Shown here piece after piece: positions 8,737-18,377 of a stretch of DNA of 64,000 bases. Positions within the stretch are counted from its first letter, which is position 1; every line of letters begins with the position of its first letter. The position numbers were made by a program, and so were the translations under genes. This DNA comes from CBDFHF01 sp965247565 (GTDB lineage: Bacteria > Pseudomonadota > Gammaproteobacteria > Methylococcales > Methylomonadaceae), in contig CBDFHF010000003.1 of the NCBI GenBank assembly GCA_965247565.1, positions 2,542,001 to 2,606,000 of the forward strand, in the 5' to 3' direction. The notes below the pieces were generated by a model. The model did not search any database. It saw nothing but the letters and a program-made list of their open reading frames with translations, and was not told the origin of the DNA.

Positions 8737-11034
8737 ATGGTTGAAATTACCCTAATCGTTGTTTTACTCGGGATTATTGTTTTCGCTATACAGCCAATTC
8801 GACGCCATGTATTAACGCGTGTGCTGTTCAATAAAATGCGTCGCCTGTTACCGCCAATGTCGCAAACCGAACGCGAAGCTCTGGAAGCCGGAAAACCCTG
8901 GTGGGATGCGGAACTTTTTACCGGTAAACCGAACTGGTGCAAACTCAGTAACCTACCTGCTGCCCGGTTAAGCGAGGAAGAGCAAAACTACCTCGATGGT
9001 CCGGTAGAAATTATGTGCAGTATACTCAATGATTGGGACATTACTCACAATCGCCGGGATTTAACGCCGGAAGTCTGGGATTTCATCAAGCAACACAAAT
9101 TCTGTGGCATTATCATTCCCCGGCAATATGGTGGTTTGGAGTTTTCAGAATTCGCCCACTCCCAAGTGGTGATGAAAATTGCCACTCGGAGTACCACCGC
9201 CGCCGTCACCGTCATGGTCCCTAATTCATTAGGGCCAGCCAAACTGCTATTAGCCTACGGCACCGAACAACAGAAAAATCACTATCTGCCGCGTCTAGCT
9301 GCGGGCAAAGAAATACCCGCGTTTGCACTAACTGGTCCAAACGCAGGGAGTGATGCGGGAGCCATGCCGGATACCGGTGTGATTTGTTATGATACTTTCG
9401 AGGGCAAAAAGGAATTAGGAATTCGTCTGAACTGGGAAAAACGCTACATTACACTCGGGCCCATTGCGACCGTATTAGGCTTGGCTTTTAAACTGTATGA
9501 TCCTGATCATTTACTCGGCGAACAAGAGGATATTGGCATCACACTGGCGTTAATCCCAACCCATACCCCTGGCATATCAATCGGCAAACGGCATTTTCCA
9601 CTAGACTCCGGCTTCCAAAACGGCCCGAACTGGGGCAAAGATGTATTTATTCCCATCGACTGGATCATCGGCGGCGCCGCGCAAGTTGGCAAAGGCTGGA
9701 CTATGTTGATGCAAAGTCTAGCTACCGGTCGGGCGATTTCACTGCCAGCACTTAGCGTAGGCGCCGCTAAATTCATCTGTCGTAACAGTGGTGCCTATGC
9801 TCGTATCCGAACTCAATTTAACTTGCCGATTGGTGCCTTTGAAGGTGTTGAAGAGGTTCTAGCCCGTATGGCCGGAACAACCTATTTAATGGATGCAGCT
9901 CGTCAGGTCACTTGTGCGGCATTGGATGAGGGCGAGAAACCCGCAGTGATTTCCGCAATTTTAAAGTATCAATTGACTGAAAGCATGCGCCGGATAATTA
10001 ACGATGGCATGGATATACAAGGCGGCTCGGGGATTTGCCTTGGGCCATCCAATTATATTGGTCGACTGTATCAAGTTATACCTGTGGGGATTACTGTGGA
10101 AGGCGCAAATATCTTGACACGGACCATGATGATCTTTGGTCAGGGTGCTATACGATGCCATCCCTTCATCCAAACTGAAATGGCCGCCTTGAATGAAGCT
10201 GACTTAAGTCAAGCTCTACATCAATTCGATAACGTTCTATGGCAACATATCAGCTTCTTCTTACGCAATTTAAGTCGTGGCTTATGGTTCGGTTTCGGCG
10301 GTACTAAGCTGTCGCAAACGCCGGGAGATCAACACACGCGGATGTATTACCAGCGATTGAACCGGCTAAGTAACGGATTTGCACTAGTCGCTGATTTTGC
10401 GTTGCTGACATTGGGTGGGAATCTAAAGAGGAAGGAACGCATTTCCGGGCGTTTTGCTGATGTGTTGAGCTATTTGTATTTGTGTTCTTGTGCGCTAAAA
10501 CACTTTGAAAACCAAGGCGCGCAAACTGAAGACTTACCTTTGTTAAATTGGGCTTGTCAGCATAGTCTGTATCGCGCACAGCAATCGTTAATAGCAGTAT
10601 TAAGACTATTACCCTATAGAATCCCGGCTGTACTGTTACGTTTTGCAGTATTTCCTTTGGGCAAACCCTACATGCCGCCACAAGATCGGTTAGTGGGGCA
10701 ATTAGCAAACTTACTGCTGACAGATAATCCAGCCCGTGACCGCTTGACCGATGGCATCTATGTTAATAGCGACGCGAATGACGCCACAGGCCGCATAGAA
10801 TACGCATTCAAAGCCGTGTTGCAAGCAGCACCCATTGAAGTCAAATTGCGCAACGCCCAAAAGGAAGGACAGCTTAGCAAGGGTGAATTTAAAAGAGTAC
10901 TACAAGAGGCATTATTAAAAGTCATTATCACGGCCGACGAAGCTGAGTTAGTTATTAACGCCGAACAAGCCCGCTTGGTTGCTATAAGTGTCGACGATTT
11001 TACACCTGAGCAATTGACTCGGATCCAAAAATAA
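8737..11034 (+). CDS. fadE: Acyl-CoA dehydrogenase, FadE type
   Basis: A 765-residue FAD enzyme that introduces the first double bond in beta-oxidation. The N-terminus has a membrane segment (about residues 3-22). An acyl-CoA dehydrogenase core follows, with ALTGPNAGSDAGAMPD and GGSGICLG motifs, and then the long C-terminal extension (about 500-765) typical of E. coli FadE rather than short-chain dehydrogenases. Length is close to FadE (814). TTAGGAGCC precedes the ATG. It lies 116 bases after the hydratase/dehydrogenase gene in the same direction, completing a three-gene fatty-acid degradation unit. Confidence 0.92.
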   Translation: MVEITLIVVLLGIIVFAIQPIRRHVLTRVLFNKMRRLLPPMSQTEREALEAGKPWWDAELFTGKPNWCKLSNLPAARLSEEEQNYLDGPVEIMCSILNDWDITHNRRDLTPEVWDFIKQHKFCGIIIPRQYGGLEFSEFAHSQVVMKIATRSTTAAVTVMVPNSLGPAKLLLAYGTEQQKNHYLPRLAAGKEIPAFALTGPNAGSDAGAMPDTGVICYDTFEGKKELGIRLNWEKRYITLGPIATVLGLAFKLYDPDHLLGEQEDIGITLALIPTHTPGISIGKRHFPLDSGFQNGPNWGKDVFIPIDWIIGGAAQVGKGWTMLMQSLATGRAISLPALSVGAAKFICRNSGAYARIRTQFNLPIGAFEGVEEVLARMAGTTYLMDAARQVTCAALDEGEKPAVISAILKYQLTESMRRIINDGMDIQGGSGICLGPSNYIGRLYQVIPVGITVEGANILTRTMMIFGQGAIRCHPFIQTEMAALNEADLSQALHQFDNVLWQHISFFLRNLSRGLWFGFGGTKLSQTPGDQHTRMYYQRLNRLSNGFALVADFALLTLGGNLKRKERISGRFADVLSYLYLCSCALKHFENQGAQTEDLPLLNWACQHSLYRAQQSLIAVLRLLPYRIPAVLLRFAVFPLGKPYMPPQDRLVGQLANLLLTDNPARDRLTDGIYVNSDANDATGRIEYAFKAVLQAAPIEVKLRNAQKEGQLSKGEFKRVLQEALLKVIITADEAELVINAEQARLVAISVDDFTPEQLTRIQK

Positions 11035-11073
11035 GACGGCCAAATTAATTGACATGAAAAATCTCTGTAGCCC

Positions 11074-12192
11074 TTATCCGACCGACTTGGTGGCTTGAAA
11101 ATGTTTGCTGTTGCAATCGGCTACCGACTCAATAACTGCAAAAGTATCCAGATCCTCGACAGCCGCTGCCGTTCGCCGAATCAACTCCATATTACTTTGT
11201 AGATCCATCATGCCCCCGACCGCTAGTGTTACCAGCATGGCTTCGAAAGGATAGACGAGATGAGCACGATAGCGATGTAATTGGCTAGCATGGTCAACGC
11301 CTTGAACGCCATTCTCTGAAAGAATCTGCACATATTTTGAAAGCAGGCTGGCCTCATGAATTTGTCGGGTTTCGGGACTAAGCGCAGTCGCCAAAAAATA
11401 AGCGATATCACTGATTCCTTCCCCAGTGCGAACCAACTGCCAATCAAGAAGGCCTGGTTGCGATTTATGCCAGAAAAAATTACCGGGATGGCAATCGTGA
11501 TGAACGAGAGTTTGGACACCTTTGGCAAGAAACCGCATGGTTTTGCGGCGATGACGGGCATAGTGGATAGCCGAATCATGAAGATGTAGTGGCACCACGC
11601 TACCAGCTCGCCTTAATCCTCTCTTCATCAATGGCACGGCAAGAAGTGTTCCCAGAAAATCTTCCAACCGCCGTACCGGACCGGCTAACCAACGGTGTTT
11701 ATTGGATATGTCGAGTTTATGCCAAAAATGTGCGTGCAAATAAGCCAGTTGTTCAACAATTAGATCCGCTTGGCTGACAGTTAACTCATCCATTGGACTT
11801 CCAGGATTTGCGCCAAATTCGGTTACATCATTAAGAACTAACGTCGCACCCCGTCCGAACCGACTCTGTGCTGCCAAAATTGAGGGGCGAATCATCGGTA
11901 TAGCATCAGAGATTTCACTATAAAAACGCACTTCGGTTTGCAGTAATCGCGGCAAAGCTGTAATTAGTCTTGCCCGCCAATCCAGCGATGGCAGTTTTAC
12001 AAACCAGCGCCTCGGCAGGGTGTCCGGTCCATTATGCTCAACAAGAATCCGTACTCTGGTAGTCGTACCTATATCCACAGAGATGATTTCGACTCTGGAA
12101 ACGACAGCATCGTTGGAGTTGCAATTGACAACTCGCTGAGCCCACGCAACTGTCAACTCACGCGGGTTGCGGACAAGAATATTATTATTCAT
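11074..12192 (-). CDS. APH-fold phosphotransferase family protein
   Basis: A 372-residue protein of the aminoglycoside-phosphotransferase/choline-kinase fold. The catalytic loop reads VHHDCHPGNFFW and the metal-binding motif reads GLLDWQLV. Such kinases beside acyl-CoA dehydrogenases are known in vertebrate ACAD10/11 (kinase fused to dehydrogenase) and in bacterial levulinate pathways, where they phosphorylate 4-hydroxyacyl-CoA so the phosphate can be eliminated. Here it is convergent with fadE (39-base gap), so shared function is inference. Other kinase substrates are equally possible; antibiotic resistance is unlikely from context. Confidence 0.7.
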   Translation of the reverse strand: MNNNILVRNPRELTVAWAQRVVNCNSNDAVVSRVEIISVDIGTTTRVRILVEHNGPDTLPRRWFVKLPSLDWRARLITALPRLLQTEVRFYSEISDAIPMIRPSILAAQSRFGRGATLVLNDVTEFGANPGSPMDELTVSQADLIVEQLAYLHAHFWHKLDISNKHRWLAGPVRRLEDFLGTLLAVPLMKRGLRRAGSVVPLHLHDSAIHYARHRRKTMRFLAKGVQTLVHHDCHPGNFFWHKSQPGLLDWQLVRTGEGISDIAYFLATALSPETRQIHEASLLSKYVQILSENGVQGVDHASQLHRYRAHLVYPFEAMLVTLAVGGMMDLQSNMELIRRTAAAVEDLDTFAVIESVADCNSKHFQATKSVG

Positions 12193-12293
12193 TTTTGCAC
12201 CTATGTTCTGTGCTTATAATTTTAGACGTATTTGAATAGTCGAGAAAATCTGCCTGACAAGGGAGATCGAACGAGGAATAAAATTAATGGAAC

Positions 12294-13253
12294 CTAACCT
12301 AGACGAAGAGTGTTCAATTTAGTGACTACTGAATTCAATAGACCTAACTGCCCCGACTCAAAATTCAAGGCATCGGTTTCTCTTCGCAGCCAAGTAAATT
12401 GGCGTTTGGCGAGTTGCCGAGTTGCAATGATGGCTTTTTCGGTCATGGTATCAAAGTCATCTTGCCCCTGTAGATATGACCAAATCTGCCGATAGCCCAC
12501 GGCTCTAATAGCGGGCATGGTCTCGTTGAGATCGCCGCGCCGGTAAAGTTTTGTGACTTCGTCAATCAGGCCTTGTTCGAGCATTGCTTTAAATCGCTGA
12601 GCGATAAGGGCATGTAAAATTTTGCGATCTGCCGGGGCAATAATCAGTTTTATTTTTTGATAGGGCAGGTCTTGATTTTGAGCGTCGGTAAAAAAAGACG
12701 TTAATGGTCTGCCGCTGATTTCGTAGACTTCTAAAGCACGCTGTATGCGTTGTGGATCGTTAGGATGAATTCTGGCTGCCGATTCGGGATCAATTTGGGC
12801 TAGGCGCTGATGCAAGGCCTGTTTACCAAACTGTTCTAAATCTTGGTCTAGCTTGGCTCTTACAGCTGAATTAGCTTCTGGCAACACCGCAAGACCACTG
12901 TTTAAGGCATTAAAATACAGCATGGTGCCTCCCACCAATATCGGCAGTTTGCCGCGTTCGGTCATGTCGGCCATTAATGCTAGTGCCTGTGTTCTAAACT
13001 GACCGGTTGAGTAAGCCTCTGCTGGGTCGAGTATATCGATTAAGTGATGTGGAATACCGCCTTGCTGTGCTAGCGTTGGTTTAGCAGTGCCGATATTCAT
13101 GCCTTTGTAGACTAGCGCTGAATCTACACTGATGATTTCACCGTTTAATACTTGCGCTAGTTGCACGGCCAGCGCACTTTTTCCAGAAGCGGTTGGCCCC
13201 ATCAGAAAGATGATCGGAGGAAATTTTTGCTGGAGCATTATGCTACTGTCCAC
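12294..13253 (-). CDS. miaA: tRNA dimethylallyltransferase
   Basis: A 319-residue enzyme that transfers the dimethylallyl group to A37 of tRNAs reading UNN codons, the first step to ms2i6A. The P-loop is GPTASGKSALA (residues 19-29), followed by the family motifs ISVDSALVYKGMNIGTAKP and LVGGTMLYF. Its start overlaps the end of mutL by 11 bases, so both are co-transcribed, as in the conserved amiB-mutL-miaA order of gammaproteobacteria. hfq, which commonly follows miaA, is absent here. Confidence 0.95.
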   Translation of the reverse strand: MDSSIMLQQKFPPIIFLMGPTASGKSALAVQLAQVLNGEIISVDSALVYKGMNIGTAKPTLAQQGGIPHHLIDILDPAEAYSTGQFRTQALALMADMTERGKLPILVGGTMLYFNALNSGLAVLPEANSAVRAKLDQDLEQFGKQALHQRLAQIDPESAARIHPNDPQRIQRALEVYEISGRPLTSFFTDAQNQDLPYQKIKLIIAPADRKILHALIAQRFKAMLEQGLIDEVTKLYRRGDLNETMPAIRAVGYRQIWSYLQGQDDFDTMTEKAIIATRQLAKRQFTWLRRETDALNFESGQLGLLNSVVTKLNTLRLG

Positions 13254-15069
13254 GCATAAAAAATTTATCCAAATCTTGAGTCGACAAGCTTATAAAGGTA
13301 GGCCTCCCGTGGTTGCACTGTCCTATTCTTTCGGTTTGTTCCATATCCCTGAGCAGAGCATTCATTTCTGTGATACTGAGTCGGCGGTGTGCTCTAACCG
13401 CGCTATGACAGGCTATACCCGCCAAAATGTCATTGGTTTTATCTTGAATACGCTGGCTCATACCATGCTCGCTAATGTCCGCCAACACATCACGAATTAA
13501 CCTTTCAACGTCTGCGCTACCTATTAAGACGGGAACAGTACGTAGTACGATAGTTTCCGGACCTGCGCAATTAAGCTCAAACCCCAAGCTATTGAAAAGC
13601 TCTTGCTGCTGCTCAGCTAACTCAGCTTCCTTGGTAGTGACTTTAATCTTGATAGGTAGTAATAAAGGCTGGGCTGCCACACTGCCTTGTTGATACTGTT
13701 GTTTTAACCGTTCATAAGTAATCCGCTCATGAGCGGCATGCGCATCGACTAAGATAATACCTGTCTTGGTTTCCGCCAGAATATAAATTGAATGTAAATG
13801 CGCTATGGCTTGGCCTAAAGGATAAGAAGGTAGATTAGCTTGATCTGATATGGCTTCAACAGGCGTTTGTTCTGGCGAATCGGTATCAATCAATCGACTG
13901 CTCCCCCATTGATTATAGGTTTGCAATTGTTCTGCTATTTGCAAGGGGAGCGCTGTTTGCTGCGGTGGTCTTGAGGCATAGGTAATTTTGTTGAAATTGC
14001 TAGAGACGTCGGCTTGTTCAGGCGTAAATGTTTGTTGCTGCGCCGTTATAATAGCTTGGCTTTGACCCGGTCTGGCATTGGCTAATGAGCGATGCAAGGC
14101 TGAAAACAAAAAATCGTGGACCAATCGGCCTTCTCTGAACCTCACCTCCAGCTTGGCAGGATGGGCATTCACATCTACCAAGCTAGGATCAAGCTTAAGA
14201 TACAGCACGAAAACCGAATGCCGACCATGAAACAAAACGTCTTGATAGGCCTGCTTGACGGCGTGAGACACTAGTTTGTCTTTAATTAATCGGCCATTCA
14301 CATAAAAAAACTGCATATCTTGTTGACTGCGCGAAAATGTCGGCAACCCTACCCAGCCGGTCAAGCTAAGTCCTGATGATGCAAAATCAATGTTAATTGC
14401 ATTTTCGATAAAAGCAGAGCCACAAATGCCAGCAATTCGAAGTTGCTGCTCAGCTTCTGTTATTGCCGGTCTTAGATTTAAGATTTCGCGTTGATTATGG
14501 CTGAGGGTGAATCCCGTATCAAATCGACTCAACGCCATGCGTTGTATTAAGGTTTCGATATGAGCAAATTCGGTTTTTTCGGCTTTTAAAAATTTCCGCC
14601 GCGCCGGGGTGTTGTAAAACAAGTCACGTACTTCAATGGTGGTGCCTTGGGGGTGTGGATCGGGTTGCGGATCGATATTTTGCTCGGAGCCATCTGAACT
14701 TACTTTCCATGCGCAATGATCTTGCGCGGTGCGCGAAATTAAAGTCAATCTCGCTACTGAGCTGATACTAGCTAGAGCTTCGCCGCGGAAACCCATGCTA
14801 GCAACTTGCTCCAAGTCGTTTAGAGATGCAATTTTACTGGTAGAATGGCGCGACAGGGCCAGTGCTAAATCTTCTTTGACAATACCGCAGCCATTGTCGC
14901 GAATTTTAATTAGACGGGCTCCACCTTGCTCTATGTCAATAGTAATTTGTTTGGCATCCGCGTCGAAACAGTTTTCTACTAATTCTTTGACTACCGAAGA
15001 GGGTCTTTCGACCACTTCGCCAGCAGCAATTTGATTAACCAGTTGAGAGGGAAGTGAATGAATGCGCAC
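13243..15069 (-). CDS. mutL: DNA mismatch repair protein MutL
   Basis: Mismatch-repair ATPase that links MutS recognition to strand incision. The GHKL ATPase comprises about residues 1-330, with NQIAAGEVVERP, DNGCGI and GFRGEAL motifs. After a linker, the C-terminal domain carries DAHAAHERITYE, fitting the DxHA-x2-E-x4-E metal motif of endonuclease-type MutL except that the usual Gln is Ala. ACHSAVRA and CNHGRPT agree with the nuclease class. A nicking MutL is therefore likely, unlike E. coli. The GTG at 15069 yields the canonical N-terminus (608 residues); a TTG at 15114 would add 15 residues and lies against a hairpin. Confidence 0.92.
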   Translation of the reverse strand: MRIHSLPSQLVNQIAAGEVVERPSSVVKELVENCFDADAKQITIDIEQGGARLIKIRDNGCGIVKEDLALALSRHSTSKIASLNDLEQVASMGFRGEALASISSVARLTLISRTAQDHCAWKVSSDGSEQNIDPQPDPHPQGTTIEVRDLFYNTPARRKFLKAEKTEFAHIETLIQRMALSRFDTGFTLSHNQREILNLRPAITEAEQQLRIAGICGSAFIENAINIDFASSGLSLTGWVGLPTFSRSQQDMQFFYVNGRLIKDKLVSHAVKQAYQDVLFHGRHSVFVLYLKLDPSLVDVNAHPAKLEVRFREGRLVHDFLFSALHRSLANARPGQSQAIITAQQQTFTPEQADVSSNFNKITYASRPPQQTALPLQIAEQLQTYNQWGSSRLIDTDSPEQTPVEAISDQANLPSYPLGQAIAHLHSIYILAETKTGIILVDAHAAHERITYERLKQQYQQGSVAAQPLLLPIKIKVTTKEAELAEQQQELFNSLGFELNCAGPETIVLRTVPVLIGSADVERLIRDVLADISEHGMSQRIQDKTNDILAGIACHSAVRAHRRLSITEMNALLRDMEQTERIGQCNHGRPTFISLSTQDLDKFFMRGQ

Positions 15070-15118
15070 AGGCTTAATTGTCGAAAAAAGTGATTGTTCA
15101 CTATACAGATACAAGATT

Positions 15119-15145
15119 AAAGACGAAAGCCATAAGCTCGTCTTT
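15119..15145. terminator. Hairpin between amiC and mutL
   Basis: AAAGACGA pairs perfectly with TCGTCTTT around an 11-base loop. On the minus strand it lies between the amiC stop and the mutL start and ends four bases before an alternative TTG start of mutL. It may be an attenuator, a processing site or a weak terminator; no clear U-tract follows on either strand. Confidence 0.4.
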
Positions 15146-15284
15146 GCTCATTTGTAATGATTGACTAAGCAGGAGACGATCTTGAAATACTTACCCGGGT
15201 TTGTTCAACTCCAAGTTAATCTCTAAATCCAATTAATCTCCGAATACTCCATGCTATAGTCCATAGCTGGTTGAGCAGTTATCA

Positions 15285-16619
15285 TCATTTAACATCTAAC
15301 TCAGCAACACGAGAAATTTCTGGAGACACTTGGTTGAAGTAGCTGCGCACACCATTGAAAATCGCATTGGCAACCTCGAATTGGTGCGCTGGATTAACCA
15401 GCTTGAACTCTTCCGACGGATTGGAAATAAAAGCAGTTTCAACCAAAATCGACGGTATATCGGGTGACTTTAGCACCAAAAATCCGGCTTTTTGTACCGA
15501 TTTTAAATGCAATTCGCCAATGTTTTCAAAGTTATCTAATACTTTTCTTGCTACGTGCACACTGGCTTCCTGGGTGGCGGTTTGTGTTAAATCCAACAAC
15601 ACGGTCGCCAAAACATCATCCTTGTCACCCAAGCTAACGCCACCTACTAAATCTGCGGCATTTTCGCTATTGGCCAGCCACCGCGCGGCTTCGCTGGATG
15701 CGCCCTTGTTGGACAAAGTAAATACCGAAGCACCCCTAACATCTGCATCTTGAAAAGCGTCCGCGTGAATGGAAATAAACAGATCCGCTTTGGCGGCGCG
15801 GGCAATTTTCATGCGATTTCTAAGATCAACGTAATAATCGCCTTTGCGTATCATCACCGCTTTCATGCCAGGCTGTTTATTAATTAACTTTTCCAATTTT
15901 TTAGCTATCGCAAAAACAACTTTTTTTTCCTCGGTACCGTTAGCGCCATGTGCGCCAGGGTCCTGGCCGCCATGACCCGCATCAATTGCAACCACAATGC
16001 GTCTGTTTTTTCCACCATCTATTGATTTTTTACTCTTAGCTAGTACTGGGTTATTTTCAGATTGAGACTGACGCGGCAGGTCAGATGGTTTTTTATTCGC
16101 GACATGTTCGGTTTTGGCTACCACGGTAGACTGTTTTACAGTGGATCGGGGTGTTCCTACTATTTGATTAATAATGGCATTACTGGCTTTTAGGTCAGCC
16201 GCCGACACTTGGATCTTCTCCGCGCTTCTTTCAAATAAATCAACAACCAGTCGATGCCCATACATTTTGTTGGGTTGCAGCAAATAAGCTTTACTGGTCA
16301 CCGGCTTTTTTAATTCGGCAACAATACGTAAGTTATCCTTCTGCTGTGAAGTTTTTATGTTGGTAAACAACGTATGTTGAACGGAGGGCTGGCTGAGAGG
16401 TTTAGTTAATTGAGCGTTGGGAATATCTATAACCAGACGTAGCGGTTTTTCAAGCAAAGAGACTTTGTTTTTAGTTGCAGCGGTGACATCAACCATCATT
16501 CGCGCCTGTTTATCGGAATGCCAATAGTGTGCGGCCCCAACTTCAATTGGTTGAGCGTAGCAGGCTACCGAAAGCCAAGTGAATGCAATAGATGCCAAGA
16601 TTTTTCCAAAATTTTTCAC
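15285..16619 (-). CDS. amiC: N-acetylmuramoyl-L-alanine amidase, AmiC/AmiB type
   Basis: A 444-residue periplasmic zinc amidase that cleaves the stem peptide from muramic acid, chiefly for daughter-cell separation. A signal peptide ends near CYAQ. An AMIN domain (about residues 25-130) targets the protein to the septum or envelope. A variable linker leads to the Amidase_3 catalytic domain (about 205-430), with the zinc ligands in AIDAGHGGQDPG and SIHADAF and the catalytic Glu in LVETAFISNPSEE. No C-terminal LysM domain is seen. It would be first gene of amiC-mutL-miaA; the usual upstream partner tsaE is about 38 kb away in this window. Confidence 0.92.
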   Translation of the reverse strand: MKNFGKILASIAFTWLSVACYAQPIEVGAAHYWHSDKQARMMVDVTAATKNKVSLLEKPLRLVIDIPNAQLTKPLSQPSVQHTLFTNIKTSQQKDNLRIVAELKKPVTSKAYLLQPNKMYGHRLVVDLFERSAEKIQVSAADLKASNAIINQIVGTPRSTVKQSTVVAKTEHVANKKPSDLPRQSQSENNPVLAKSKKSIDGGKNRRIVVAIDAGHGGQDPGAHGANGTEEKKVVFAIAKKLEKLINKQPGMKAVMIRKGDYYVDLRNRMKIARAAKADLFISIHADAFQDADVRGASVFTLSNKGASSEAARWLANSENAADLVGGVSLGDKDDVLATVLLDLTQTATQEASVHVARKVLDNFENIGELHLKSVQKAGFLVLKSPDIPSILVETAFISNPSEEFKLVNPAHQFEVANAIFNGVRSYFNQVSPEISRVAELDVK

Positions 16620-16884
16620 AACTACACCGATACGTAATAAACTGGTTTAAAGTATAGCAATATGTCTTTGTTTTTTCATGCTAGTTTTTAACTATGCGGA
16701 TAAATTGCAGATTGCTATAGCAATTGATAGGAAATGAACAAGGTTAGTTGATGTGTTTTAAGCTTTTTCTATCTGATTAAAGGTTGAAACGCACCGGCAA
16801 GGCTATCATTAGCTCGAGCCATATTCTGAAAATTCATAGTCATAAAAGGCCTCATTTGGTCTTCGCTGTTGTAACTTTATTAAA

Positions 16885-18213
16885 GGGGATCTCTAAAAAT
16901 ACCCCACCTCACAGCGATTTTTGACGGGAAGCAATGGCACTGAAATGAGATAATAACAGTGAGTCCACTGATAGAGAACCGTCCCATGAAACCCCGCCAA
17001 CCTGGATTATTCGACGTAGAAGAAAGAGCCGCGCAACTAACCAAAATGGGAGACCCTTTGGTAGGATTGAAAGCCCGGATAGACTGGGAAGCGTTTCGGC
17101 CTGAACTTAAGCGCCTGCATGAAAAGGATAGAAAAAGTCAGGCAGGCGCCAAGCCGTTCGATGGGGTGCTGATGTTCAAGATTTTGGTACTCCAGCAGCT
17201 GCACAATTTATCGGATGATGGCATCGAATATCAGATTCGGGATCGGTTCAGCTTCCTGCGTTTTCTGGGTTTGCAATTAGAAGATAAAGTGCCGGATTCG
17301 AAAACCGTGTGGAGGTTTCGCGAACGGCTTAAGGATCTAAACTTGGTTGAGGAGTTGTTTGCCCGGTTTCATGGACAACTGGCGGCGCAAGGTTATGCGG
17401 CTCGAGCGGGGCAGATGATTGATGCCACCTTTGTCGAAGTCCCCAAGCAACGCAATAGCCGTGAAGAAAACGCCCAGATTAAAGAAGGGCAAGTGCCTGA
17501 GGCATGGGATAAGCCGGAGGTTCAGGCCAAGCGTCGGCAGAAAGATACCGAAGCGCGCTGGACAAAGAAAAACGATGAGAAGCATTACGGCTATAAAAAT
17601 CACATCAACGCGGATGAGGAAAACAAGCTCATACAAAGCTATTCAGTCACCCATGCGGCGGTTCACGACAGTCAGGTATTCGATGAATTACTCGACCAGG
17701 CAATCGATGTGGAGGGCAATAAACGAGCGGTTTATGCCGACAGTGCTTATCGTTCAGAAGCCCAGGAGCAGCGCTTAGCTAACGCCGATATTGAGAGCCA
17801 GGTTTGTGAAAAAGGCACACGAGGCAAACCCTTAACCGAAGAACAAAAGTTATCAAACCGGACGAAGTCAAAAGTCAGAGCCCGAGTCGAACATGTGTTT
17901 GGTGCACAGGCGGCAATGGGTGGGCATTTAGTTCGCACCATCGGTTTGCAACGAGCCAAAGTCAAAATTGGTTTGATGAATTTAGTGTACAACATGAAGC
18001 GTTTGATACAGTTGATTAAACGAGATGTGATGAACCCGTACAGGAAAGGTGCGCCCACAGTGGCATAAAAACGGGGAAATAATCTCAAAACACGGGGATT
18101 TGATGCGGTTTTTACTTCAAATAGCCGGAATGCACCCTGATTTTAAAATAAAGTCGAAAAAAATTAGCAGAATTGCTAGGGGGTGACTTAAATTTGAATT
18201 TATAGAGGTTCCC
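16885..18213 (+). mobile_element. IS5-family insertion sequence, copy 1 (1,329 bp)
   Basis: A complete element. Terminal inverted repeats GGGGATCTCTAAAAAT (left) and GGGAACCTCTATAAAT (right, complement) match at 13 of 16 positions. Flanking direct repeats TAAA at 16881-16884 and 18214-18217 are the four-base target duplication usual for this family. The second copy at 23839-25167 is inverted, has the same length and is almost identical. The element sits between the amiC start and the LapA-like adhesin gene and appears not to break a gene. Confidence 0.92.
16986..18068 (+). CDS. IS5-family transposase (copy 1)
   Basis: A 360-residue DDE transposase. The IS5-type N-terminal domain begins MKPRQPGLFD. 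The catalytic acidic residues are in MIDATFVEVP, VYADSAYRS and RARVEHVFG. The frame is intact, so it could be active. It differs from the other copy at only about three residues (Thr/Ile near 26, Leu/Met near 89, Ala/Thr near 205). ATG 16986 gives the family-standard start; an upstream in-frame GTG at 16959 is also possible. Confidence 0.93.
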   Translation: MKPRQPGLFDVEERAAQLTKMGDPLVGLKARIDWEAFRPELKRLHEKDRKSQAGAKPFDGVLMFKILVLQQLHNLSDDGIEYQIRDRFSFLRFLGLQLEDKVPDSKTVWRFRERLKDLNLVEELFARFHGQLAAQGYAARAGQMIDATFVEVPKQRNSREENAQIKEGQVPEAWDKPEVQAKRRQKDTEARWTKKNDEKHYGYKNHINADEENKLIQSYSVTHAAVHDSQVFDELLDQAIDVEGNKRAVYADSAYRSEAQEQRLANADIESQVCEKGTRGKPLTEEQKLSNRTKSKVRARVEHVFGAQAAMGGHLVRTIGLQRAKVKIGLMNLVYNMKRLIQLIKRDVMNPYRKGAPTVA

Positions 18214-18377
18214 TAAAGATCTTTATTGTGCTTCGGAGTTGAGTCCGCGCTTTATAGAACTTGCACTAAAGTACAGTACTAAATTTAAATTGGTTGTGGA
18301 ACAATTAAAAGCGAAGTGCTGGTTTTAGATCTTCTACAAGCCAGTTTAACTCAGGTTAATTTTAAGGGAGCTTACAG

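Noticed and set aside
11074..12192. Aminoglycoside resistance gene
   Set aside because: The APH fold is shared by many kinases, and the setting beside fadE gives no support for resistance.
16620..16884. Small minus-strand frame of 24 codons at 16769-16843 beginning MTMNFQNMARAND
   Set aside because: Faintly phasin-like at the start but far too short and ending in a stop; not enough to call a gene or remnant.
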